This document shows, piece by piece, positions 12,001 to 24,300 of a stretch of DNA of 64,000 nt. The notes below the pieces were generated by a model. That model was not told the origin of the DNA and made no database searches. It saw only the letters and a list, made by a program, of their open reading frames with translations. The translations under genes were made by a program, and so were the position numbers. Source of the DNA: Andrena cerasifolii (lineage: Eukaryota > Arthropoda > Insecta > Hymenoptera > Andrenidae); NCBI RefSeq assembly GCF_050908995.1, contig NC_135120.1, positions 22,581,433 through 22,645,432 of the forward strand. Reading direction: 5' to 3'. Position 1 is the stretch's first letter; each line of letters opens with the position of its first letter.

Positions 12001-15000
12001 AAGCAGGTGACGATGACGGAGTTAAACGCCATCATAGGGGTAAGTGTAGTTTTGTAATTCAGTAGCTTTAAGGAGAAAGTAGGGTAGCGTTCAGTGGTCC
12101 AATTCCTTCGCTAGGGTGTCTTAAAGAAATGTTCTCGCTAAGGAGAAGCTTGCAAGTCGTTTCGCAACAGCGACGCGCCGGAAATTCGGTAATTGGGGGC
12201 TCGGGGACCATATCGCTTGAAATAAGTTTTATTAACATACAAATCTCTCTCAAGGATTCCCGGAAGCCTCGGTTGACATTACTGTCATTAGGGGAGACGC
12301 GTGTCTGATGAAATTCCACAGGATTCAGTTGCAAGACCACTCAGGGCCGTTCCTGGGCACTTGGGCGCCCGTACGCTGTTTATTATATGTAAAATGTTGA
12401 CTAATAAGAATAATAATCAAAAAACTTTTATGATGATTACTAACTATATCATTTCATTCCTTATTTATATATTTTTTAAACTATCCAACGCTGGTTTTCG
12501 GGATAAAAAAGTGCACCTCACTTTCGTGAAAATAGGCAAAATTCGAAAACTCAAGGGCCTATATTTTTTAAACAAATTCGAAATCGACTAAATGATGACT
12601 TAACCACCCCTTAATTTCACGAGGGCTAGAACATAATTAAATTAATAAGGGCGGCAACTTTGTTTTTGCAACTGGGCGGCCAACAGCCCAGGAACAGCCC
12701 TGAGACTAGAGCTGTTCGAGTACTCGAAGAACCGAACCGAGCCGAGTACTCGAAAAAAGCGAGCAACTCGAATAGAATCGAGCAACTCGACTAGAACCAA
12801 GCAACTCGACTAGAACCGAGCGGCTCGAAGTAAACCGAGCGGGCCGAAAGTACCAAACAGTCCGGTTTGTCGAGTAGTTTGAAGTTTGAATGTTTCGAAT
12901 ATTTTAGAATATGTTTATATACTGGATAATGGTCCATAATAATTATTATTATTATTTCGACTTTATTACTCGTTAAACAGAAAATATAGTACATAAGGAG
13001 AAAGTAAGATACGTGTAAAGGCGAGGCCGCGGTAATAATGTGAGTAATTAAAATATAAACTGCAAATGAAAATATTCTCTAACTATTGAAAATAATTTTT
13101 CGCGTACGTATGATTTATTAATATATCTTCTTGCGTTTTCCTTTATTTTTCTTTCTTTTTTGCCTTCTCCGCGTGGGTTATATTTCTGTCGAGTCACTGT
13201 TAACAAAAGGTGTTACCCGTTAATGAAGAATGAATAAGTATTAATAAATCATGAATTCAAAGAGTCAAAATTAAGATTACGGAGTTTTCCATGCGTGTCT
13301 AGATGAAATCTGAATGATTGCAAAATATGACATCTGTATATAATATATATATTATATATATTATATATATTTCTGATATTACAGCACAACAGTGTTAACG
13401 TTTTTCCAGCTGTGAAAAATTCATTTTCATTTCTTTAGTCATTCATGCATTTCACGCATTTCAAGCTACTCGAATGATCGATTACTCGAACAGCCCTACC
13501 TGAGACTACTCGAATGATCGAGTACTCGAACAGCCCTACCTGAGACTACTCGCGCCTGCAGATCTGCCAAATTTTCAAACCGATAGATCCGCCCCAAAAG
13601 TCGAAGACGACGCCCACGTCTAGATAGGGAAAATCCGAGCCTTCAATAATTTTCATTATTACTTATTTCACTAGTAGATTCGTCCATCTTCATTACTGTC
13701 GCATGATTCATGCCATTCCACCTTCTCCTCGACTAATTTAATGTCGAGTCAGACCAACCACTGTGTACGTATCCATTACCCATCGGCAATCACGGGGGTT
13801 TTGTAGCTTCTATTTAAAGAATTTTTTTACGACGTTGTAATCGCGTCCGTTCGTCCAGCTGTCGGGTGACGTTCAATTAGCATAAGAGACTTCCAAAACG
13901 GACGTCGACAGCGGTTGTATGCCGACAGCGAGACGTCGCCAGGAACGCATCCTTTCTTCCGACCGGGTGTCCCGTATGAGGGGACTTCCGCTGGGAAACG
14001 CTTTCCTCATACTCATAGGCGTCACTGGACACGACGATGGCACGGCCCAGGCGGAATTGGCATTCGACCGTCGCCGCGACTATAATTGAGTTCCGAGATG
14101 GTTCTCGCGTGCGCGACTTGAATAATTCCCTTGGTCGATACACCGTGGGTTAAACAAATGTACGAGGCTCGTCGGACGGCCCGCAGGGCGTGCTTGAATT
14201 ATTCCTGCTGCACCGCTGCGCGAAGTAACGCGTGTTTCGAGCCACACACGAATCCCGATTTCCTTGAATTTCTCCGTGAATATATCGAAAGCCGGAGACG
14301 TGTCAAAGAGATGGAAGGTATCCACGGATTCGTGGTTTTTTTAGTGCAACGCCGTAGCAGGCTTTTGTATTTCTTCGTGATTGTATATCTCTGATCAGAG
14401 GATGATGGGTCACGAGCGTTAACAACGGCATTCTCGTAGCATCTATCCTGCCGTTCGATTTTCAGAAAAGTGTAAATGATTAACAGCGTCCCGATGGTGT
14501 CCCTTCTTCTACCTCGTCCTCGCGAGGCAGTAAAGCTTTAACGACGGCGTAAATAACCCGTATAAAAAGGCCACTTTGAGCCGGAATCGTTGTAGTAATG
14601 GAATTCAGCGGACAGGCAATTAAGCGCGCTGTTTGTCCAACGGCGACATCTTGGCTCCTCTTTTTGCGATTTTTCCCCTCGAAACGGCGCGGCGGTTGAA
14701 CAGAAGTTTCGTGTTGCGCGGAGTTATCAACGGCCCGCGGAGATTTATCGCCTATGAAACGAAGTCGTAAAGGAATTCGAGCAGCACCTCGGGGGGATCG
14801 GCCGTCAGGCACGGTCGGGCATCGGGTCGCGCTGTCCCAGATTCGACGAGAGTTGCACGGCTGACCGCCACAAATCGGCCGGCCCGATCGAGGTCGTGAC
14901 ACAAACCGCAATCTGCAGTTGCGTAATACGCGTCATCGGCATGTGGGGACATAATCAGTGCGTGGACTCGGCAACGGGCGACTAGTGGGGCCACAAGGTG

Positions 15001-18000
15001 AAGCAGGGGAGCGCGACACGTGCGCACGCACCAGTCCGGGCCCCCTTGGCTGGGCATGAGGTGTCTGGGGGGGCCGGCGTGGTTTTCGTAGGGGTCGAAA
15101 CGCTAAATAGAGCATCGCGGAGGGTTACAAAGCGACGGAGACGGTGGAGAAAGAAAGGCGCGCGGAAAGAGACGGGGTTCGGGAGGGGCTGAAGCCTGAA
15201 GGGACGACAGAGGCAAATAGACATAAGCGCCAACCCCCCTATGAATATGTATTACTCGGTAAACAGGGGTTGAATCAATATTTCGTTTAATAACAGTGTG
15301 GAACGGTGGAACGCAATTCTCCCTACGATTTCTCTCTCGCTTGTCTCCCCGTTGCCGTATCTGATTGGATACTCTCTGTTTCTACCCCACGTGCTCGCCG
15401 ACCCCTCGTCCTCTCTCTCCTTCCCTCGGAACCGGAGGGGTGTTGAATTTGTACTAGGCGCGCCCGGGTATTCCCTGACACGTATTTAAACGCACAGGTA
15501 TGGACGAGTCGCACCTCGGGCAACGCGATGCCGTTGGACCTCCACCCGATCCGTCCCCTCGGCCTCTTTCCATCCGATCCCCCTTCTCCCGCGTTCCTCC
15601 CTGCTCGCCGTGTATTATTCACGGCGCGTTAAACCTCGTTTGGGACTATTACGTTTCGTTTGGCACTGCACGAATGACGCGGCCCATCCCGCTTCGAATA
15701 CGAATTGAATACCGTCGGGGGAGCGACCGACTCGACCCTCGCTCCCTCCCCCCCCCCTCCCCAGCGGGCCGACGATTTTCGGTGTATATCTATTGTATTT
15801 ATCGGCGTCTCTCGCCCGCGTACTTGGCTAGCTTTTTTCCCGCATCCCGGTAGAGGGAGGCGCCGAGGGGTTGCCGGAGTAATTGTCCCGGTGAAACGCG
15901 ATTTCCGACGAAAATAACCGTGCCGCTCGTGCATTTTCCGCTCGCCCGTGTCGCTATTGGTACATTATACAATTATTGCTCGTTCGACGAGCGACCCTCG
16001 TCGCCACGCTCTCCTCCTCTTTCATCTCCCACCGATCCAGCCACACCCTCGCACTCCGTTCACAGCGCATTGAAAAAAAAAAAAAATAAAAAAACGGTGT
16101 TCACTCGATCGTCGGTTGTTTGTCGCGCAGCGGCGCGCGGTAGCACCGGGAGCATCGTTGAATCGAGCATCGAATTATAATCGAGAACGCTTTTTTCGCG
16201 GTCGAAACGGCGAGTGGCGATACCGCGCGCAAACAATAACGTTGTACAATGCTGGGAATAAAAAAACAAAAAGGGATACGAGGGTCGTGTGAAAAATGTT
16301 GCCGGTGAAAATCGCGCGACCCCGACGCCGTTCCGGCCCGAGCAGAAAGATTCCGGCTAATAAACTGTGTTATTAAACGCAGCTGCTGCCCGTAATATTT
16401 CCCGATCAATTTACAACGGAGTGCATTTTGATGTAGTCCGTGTACAGCGAATTTATAGATTGAAATTTAGATACCATTCGAGCTTGGGAAAAGTTACTCG
16501 CCGAATACCGTGCGGCGGTGTTTTTCTACTCGCCCAGCTATTCCGTTATGCTCCCGTTAATTTTATACGATCGCCGCGCGGACTTTTATTTCGCCTAAGG
16601 CCCATAGCTGGCCCACACGCCGGGTTGTCCGTCGCGGACAAACCTGCGATCAAAGTCTGCGGCGGATCAAAATTGCAAATACCCACTGACATACGACGAA
16701 AGTCCACAGACAAATCACGCTGGATAAATCGGTCACAGATAAAACTGTGTGTTAATGGATGAAACCCGCTGACTTATCCGCGGATTTAATCGAAACTGCG
16801 GACTTTCGTTTTGCTGAAAGTTTTCTCAGTTGTCGTGCAGACTCGAACGGAGTTGCACAAAATGAAATACACTAGGTATAAAAAGTCTGCGTACAGTAAG
16901 GTGTGTAGAAGTGTCTGTTTATGAAAATATAGAAATATCCTTGAATTCAGGTGAAAATGTATTTGTAACATGTACGTGGTATGTTTACAATTCTAGTAAT
17001 GTCAAAGTAACAAATTAAAAATCACCGGAACTTAAATACAGACAGTGAAACGAAAAATGTCCCTGAAAAGTCACCAGAAAAAGTCTGTATACGGCTACGT
17101 GAAATGGTGATTTCCCGAAACAGGATTGGGGATTCCCCGGTTTCTAACCTTAATTCTGGGTTAACGAAACTTTGCGCAGATTGATACGCGTGTGCGTGTA
17201 TTATTTATAACGTTACAGTAGGTATTAACAAACGAAACTAGCATGGAAACATATTGTCTGTATTTAAGTTCTGGTCATTTTTAATTTGTTACTTTGACAT
17301 TACTAGAATTGTAAACATACCACCTACATGTTACAAATACATTTTCACCTGAATTCAAGGGTATTTCTATATTTTCATAAACAGACACTTCTGCATACCT
17401 TAGTGTATGCGTGTAGTTGGTAATAATGTAGTATCATCATAGTAAGTTTTTTCATTTTTTTTTCAATTTCGAGCTGTCGGTTTTTATCTGCAGACAACAA
17501 CTGCGCGTCCCTATTTCTAATCACGTAGGAGTTCTGCAAATGACGATCACAACGGAATCGTTCAAATCACGTTTCTTTACGACGGACACACTTCTTAAAT
17601 TTATTTCTCTTAAAATACTGCCATCTACTGAGCAACGGGCCGCAGCATTTTGTTCAGAAATACCGAACTAATTTAAAACAATTTTTTGTACAACTAATAT
17701 GTTATTTAACTTTTTTACATTAAATGAAAAGTATGCGTACTGAGCAGAAATCGGGACGTGATTAGAAATAGGGTCATTGACCTTATTATATAAGTGCGAG
17801 CAGCGACGAAGTTCGTCCTAAATAAGCAGTAAAACTTGCGACAAATCTGCAGCGTCTACGCTTCCTACCGCCTTCCATTCGCGCGCAGCTATACCCATTA
17901 GCAAATATTCGCTAATAATAATCACCCGCAACGAATGTCCCCGGAAAATCGAAGAGGAAGGTGAACGTCGGCCCGGCAACTTTCCCTGTCTGGCTCGTCG

Positions 18001-21000
18001 GACGGGCCCTCGTCGTAGAAAAAAAATTGTTGCGCGTCAAAAGCCCCTCGCCGGAAGTCGAGTGGCCGCAAGGCAAATTGCGAGCTACATCCGTGGAGAG
18101 AGTGGTAGCGTACACGTGCGTAGGGCGCCGCAAATACGTCCCCAGGGGGTAAACTGTGCTGCGGGGAAGACCGTACGAGCGTTACACACACGCCCGGGCC
18201 CCCTCGCCCTGCGTCGCCCCACTCGACAGTCCAGGAAAATAACTATCGTACACAATCGGCGGCGGCACGTACCCCGAGAGGGGTTATTTCGCATAATCCA
18301 CCCTCGACGACGCGACCGCGACCCTCGGTTGTTCGGCTGGAGCACTGTGTTACTTTCTTCCCCTCTGGTAGCCGCCGTCGACCCTAAATGCCTAAGTGAA
18401 ATCCACGATAAGCATGATTCGCGCACGTAACTAGTTTACCGTCCTCTGTTATCCCCTCTTGATCTCGCGCCGCTTCACCCTTCCCTCCGCGGCGCCCTGT
18501 CGCCTCGTCGTCCGCTTTCGGTCTTCACCTTTTCGGCGGCTTCGTACGTCCCTATTACTCGCCGCTCCTCGGAGTAGCGAGGCTATCGTTAACGGTCCGC
18601 AAGGGCCCTCGGCGACGGTGTCGCGTCAGACCGGCTCTGCTTTGGGGGATGACGTTTCCATGCCGGCTGTTGGTGAATGCGTAGTCGAGGGTAGACGTGA
18701 AGATGCCATTCCGGAGTTCAGAACACGTGGCTCGCCTCGCGTCCGTTTCATTTAATTTCGTGATAGAAGCAGTTGTTTATTTTGTATGATAAGCGCTCCC
18801 ACTCGATTTGTTGGTAGTTCAGCGACGTTGAGTGTAGTCCCTTTTCTATTTGAAGCAACAGAGAACGGACATACCGAGGCTGCTGCAGCAAATGCATGCT
18901 CAGCAACTGCCACCGGGAGCAGCGATAGGTGCTCATCCCGGTCTACCCGGACTTCCGGGACTGGGGCCAGCTGGTGGACTTCCGGTGCCGACTTCCGCCT
19001 CTGCCGCACTCCTTGGACTGGGTCTGACGCCTGGAGCCGGATCGGCACCCGGCGCGACAGCCGCGCATCCACTTTCGATGCTTGGTAAACCGGAACTGCA
19101 TCGTGGCCAGCCCGACGATTTGAAAAGCAATGGCGGTAAGACTGCTCAACTGTATCCTCCTATGTAACATGTAATCGATGAACATAGCGTGCTCTTCCTG
19201 CAAAGTCTTTGAAAGTGTTGCGCTCCATTGAAACGTGGCCTGATCCCTCAACCCCTTAACGCACTGATACGAAACACTCGCATTTCCAATGCTGTATGGA
19301 GCATACGATATATATTTTAGCATCTGCGATAATAGTGTGTAACAACGTACAGATCGCGCATTATAACTTTGCCTCCGAGCGGCCACTGGCAAGGGAAGAT
19401 CCCGAACCCGGAAATTCAAAAAATTCTGAAACTTTGTGAATTTGTAGGGATTTACTTCCTGATTACCAAGTAGTTTTTGTTTGAAAATTCGGTTACTTCC
19501 CGATTTTATGTTACAACTCGAGAATCGTTAAAATATTTTTTTATCAAATGATAGATCTAATTAAAAGAAGTAACTAACTCTTTTACAGTTCGCGAGTTAC
19601 AACACAAAATTGGGAAATAACCGGATTTTCAGGGGTTAATTTCACCCCCTTCGAGTGAACTTGGGCAGCAAACAAAAATTGCGTGGTAATCAGGAGGAAA
19701 TCCCCTTCATATTCACAAAGTTTCAGAATTTTTTGAATTTTCGGGGTCGGGATCTTCCCTCGTGAGTAGGCCGTGAGTCAGCCGTGCGTGTGAGAGTCCA
19801 ACCGTTGGCGTTTTTTTTTTAAAATTGAATCGAAAAACATACGATAGCACACGCATGGGTATCGCGCTGAGCTGTTACTTTGTATGATACTCGCCCGCCA
19901 TAAATAAAAAGTGTTCTAGAAGCATTTAAACATTCAAAATTTGAGGAAAAAAAGTTGTTTTTTTTTTAGTTTTTCGGACTTTTTTCGAAAACCGTTTGTC
20001 GCACGAGAAAAAGCAATATAACATAAAAGATGCTCCTTGTCCGGATCTACAATTTTTGTTTGACATATTTTTTTATTTAATCAATAACTTGGAGGATATT
20101 CTATAAAATCGACTTCGGGAGCTGTTAAATAATGATTGAAATGTTTAAGTTAATGTTCTCGTTATCCGATCGCGCTCAAACTTAACACGGATTTTTTTTC
20201 TGAAGAAAATACAAAAGTCGAAAATAAGAGCCACCCTAGTATGCACGTAGGTTACACGTTAAAGGGTTAATTACACAAGTGCCAAACAGATGGACACACG
20301 TGCTTAAGCTCGTTCGCAGGAAATCTTTCAATGTTGCGCCCCACGTTCATCGTCCAAAAGAATCGAATCGGCGATACTCAATCGAAACGTTTCACCCAGC
20401 TCGAGGGGGAGGGCTGTAATTTAAATTGACCCTCGGTTAATTTCCGCGTTTCCTTTTACAACCCGAATTACGTTCCACTCCCCGACCATCCCAGAAACCA
20501 CAAAAGCTTCTCGATGAAACCGGTGCCTCACCCCCATTCACGATCGAATTCCTCTCTCGGCCGTTCCACAGGAATCGTAAAACCCCCGGAATACTCGTTA
20601 TACGCATACCTTTCGCCCTTTCACACGATTTTAATTGCCACCTCTGTGGGCAGCACGGCGGGAAAAGAAATTAACGAAATTCCGGCCTTTGGTCACGTTC
20701 GCGTGCGTCCCCTTGCCTTCCGCCACCCTCCGCTATAACGAATCGCACCTGCGAGGGAACGCGAGCGAGCGAGCTGTCTACCGTCGCGGGGGAGGGACGG
20801 TGGATTTTTCTCTTTTTGTCACCATCATCCGTTTGATCCCGCTTTCGCGATACCCCTCGCGCCGACTCTCTCCCACCCCTCTCTCGCGCGAGAGGGGGAA
20901 AAAAAAGGGCGCGAGTCGACCGCCAGCGGGGGGGGGGTGTGTGCCGCCGAGCAGCGGGATACAGGGAGGGCGGGGGGTAGGTGAACCGCGAAGGGAGCGG

Positions 21001-21349
21001 TGGACGGGGGTGGAAAAAAATATGTAGCCGACGTGACGTGAGCGTGCGGCTCGGCTCGGCCGACTGGAAATTTTCAAAGCGCTTTTCGGGTATCCGCTTT
21101 CGGCCGCGAGGGGATGAGCGTGTTTGTGCGTCACCCTGTTAGCGGACACCGGCGGTTTTGAGCGAAAAGCGCATAAATATGCATGAAGATCATTTATACG
21201 GGCGCCGATCGCCCTTCTACCACCATCCACGTCATGCTCGATGCTTCACCCGCCCCACACTCGTCCCCGCCACCCTCCCCTGTCGTCTACTCTTTTATGG
21301 GCACGTTATTAACATTTTATCGACGCCACGGTGGTCGGGATTTTGACAA

Positions 21350-21386
<37 letters not shown>

Positions 21387-24300
21387 ACTTTTTTTTTGTT
21401 CTCCTCACTTCACCCTCGCCCACCTCACCCCTGTCTCTTCGGTAGCCCGGGACACCTCATGCATGAAAATCATTTTCCTCGTGAAAACGTTCCCGCGCGC
21501 ACGGCTTTTGACTGACGATCGTTTGCGTTTGTCTGGTTGCAGGTCTCAGCTCGACCGAGGAGAGACACGTGAGTAGATATTTCGTTTTCTATTTTCTCTT
21601 CTCTTTTTTTCTCTCTCTCTCTCTTTTATGTATTCTTTTTCCCGTTCAGTGTACAGGGTGGTCCTCGTTAACGGTCGCGATCGTTTAATCAGTTTTCATA
21701 ATCGCAATTGTAGATTTCTTTTCCTAGTAACGTAAAGAGGCCTCGCGACAACCTTGGTTCCTAAACCAATTCTTAATTAGATTCAGGTCAGTCGTTTTAT
21801 TATTTTTTTTTTCGAATATCGCGGATCACTCTATACGCGCGCCGGGATTTTTTTTTCTCGAGATGCCGAGGCGTAAAGCGGATTTCGGGGTTGTCGACGG
21901 ATTTAGACTATAGAGCTCGGCGTTAATCGGAACCCTATCTCCGCTGTTCGCTCTTTCGCCCACCCTCTCCCTCGCGTTTGCTCGTTGTCCCTTTCAAAAT
22001 TAAACGAAGGACCACGCTCGCCGGGCACGCGCAACATTGCGAATAACGCGTTCGACGATAATATTTCGGGGTAAATTATTAATGGACGTTGAAGAGGTCG
22101 GTCGGGGGGGGGGGAGGGAGGGGGGATCAACGCGGCGCGTTTTGTCAGAATTTTCAAACGTCAGAGGCAGACCGAGGGGGGGGGGCGCGGGAGGGGGGGT
22201 CGGGGCCGGGCGTGCTTTATTTTTCACGTGTGTCGTAATTAAGGTTTACTACGCAAATGAAATTATGTCAGCGGGCGCTGTTTTATCACGGATGAAACAA
22301 TAACATCGGGCCGCGCCGGAGATTTATCGCCCTGTATTTTCGTCCCGGTAAATATTTCGCCGCTGAACAGCAGACAAATCATTTATCGGAATGTCGAGTT
22401 AACAATCGGATTATCCGTCCAACTTCTACGCACGATCTATCGCGCGTAAATAAACAAACAGACGCGGATGGGCATTTTTTGCCGTTTATCCGTTTCGCTG
22501 CCGCTGTTGCCGTCTGAAATTTTCAAGGATTTAATGACGTAGGAAAATAATCGGAATCGAGTAGAGCAAACAACCGGGGCGCGCTAGAAACAAAAATTAC
22601 CACCGTATTGCCGGCGATTAAAATTATTTCAATGCCCCCGGTCGGATCGTTAACACGCGATGCGCCCGCGATAAGCGCCGAAGCGAAGGAGAGAGCAGTG
22701 ATATCCTCTAGGGAGTGATCGGAGCAACGTGCATCGTCGCTGATTGGTTGCCGCGATTTTGGAGCAGAAGCGAAAGTAGACAGAGAAAGAAACTATAAAA
22801 AAAAAGAAAGAGACAGAAATACTGATAGAAAGAGACAGAAATACTGATATAAAGAGATTGAGAAATTCTGATATAAAGAGATTGAGAAATTCTGATATAA
22901 AGAGATTCAGAAATACTGATAGAAAGAGATAGATATGTTTATTTCCGATTTTGCTCCAAGATGACTGCGATTATACCGATCACTCCCTAGTTGATCACTA
23001 GGAGGGAGTTCCTCGCGCAAACAAGCCCGCTGGACTTTCGTTCGCCGTGGACTTTTTCGTTCCCGTCTCGCCGCGCATAAATTATATGCACTTCCGACGA
23101 CTATTCCTAATCCGCGGTTGCGGCGCAGCGTACGCAACTCGACGTACACCGTACAACGTGCTCGAGGCACGAGTGCTCGCGACGTGGCCCCCCTCGCGGC
23201 ACCTCCCCTCTCACCCTTGTGTATTACAGCTACATTACACGCGTGTAACTTTCCGTGCGCGTGAAGGGTACAACGAGTGCTTCACCGTACTTCGCTCCCG
23301 AGCACCTACTGTACGGGCAATTATGTTTTCGACGAACGTGGGAGAGGTATAAAGTGGCGGAGGGAAGGAGGGCGACTCCGGAGGGGGAAAAAATTGAGGC
23401 AACAACAGCTACGGTCTCGCGTTTCGACTTTTCATTCTCCCGTGCTGCGATCCGCCCAGCCAATAGCCGGCATTTCCACGCACTAAATTCTCCCGGTGCC
23501 ATCCGAAACCTTGCGCCATACCTGACTCGCATTTCTCTGAACATTGCTCCGCATTGCCATCCTCGTTGCTAATTCCATTTCAATATGATTTTAGCCCGCT
23601 ACAATTCCGCCAAGACAGTGCCTAAGGTGGATGTCACAATTTCTGTTCGTGTCCCCATTTCTGCTCATTGAACGTGTTTTTTCTTATTATTATAAGCGTC
23701 GCGTTTAGTACTATAGTTGCGACAAAATAATTCTAAATTATTTGAACATTTAGAAGGAGTGTTGCACGAGCTTGGGGCTAATCAAAGTGCAGCATAAGCA
23801 ACGAAAAACTTTTAAAATGAGAGACTCATTTGTCGACCGTGTTTTAGCTGGTTGTGGTAAGGAATAGCGTCACCATTGGTATTCGATAACAGAGTTCGAC
23901 AAAATTTCACTTTTTTCGGACTTGTAACATTTGATAGCTGAAACTATTTCGCTTCTGTATTGAAAACAAAACGTGACTTACCACTTCTGTTAGTGGTTTA
24001 TTTCTATTCGAAGGCATTTTATTTTTTGTTTATCATTATCTAATGCTTTACTCTTGTGTTATAAAACATCTCCATAAAAGATGCAACTTATTTTAACCTG
24101 AAAAGGTAACATATTATGTGAGCAGAAGTTGGTACAAATGGTGAGTAGAAATACGTACATCGCTATTTTTCGTGAGCAGAAATACGGACATTTAAAGCAA
24201 TATATTTAATTACAAATTACTAGTAGTTAAACATCTTGAAATATCTTTCTTAAATAGTTTTCGATTGGTTGATTTATTATTAAAGAATTAATCAATTACT

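Larger units (their letters stand above)
12040..18855 (+). other. gro: Intron 5 of groucho
   Basis: 6.8 kb. Contains two nested hAT-type elements (12342-12702, 12708-13539), a TA-flanked foldback element (16894-17405) and a further short inverted-repeat unit near 17510-17773. 13548-16880 and 17780-18850 are CpG-rich unique DNA with pyrimidine runs; no gene is supported there. The acceptor is TTCTATTTGAAG, weaker than the others. Confidence 0.85.
19136..21542 (+). other. gro: Intron 6 of groucho
   Basis: 2.4 kb. Holds the inverted-repeat element 19390-19762; AT-rich unassigned DNA to about 20270; CpG-rich DNA with G and C runs at 20880-21010; and a TC microsatellite at 21344-21388 just upstream of the acceptor GGTTGCAG. 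Confidence 0.85.

Noticed and set aside
19390..19762. Hairpin precursor of a microRNA
   Set aside because: The inverted arms are far too long and belong to a dispersed MITE family with target duplications.
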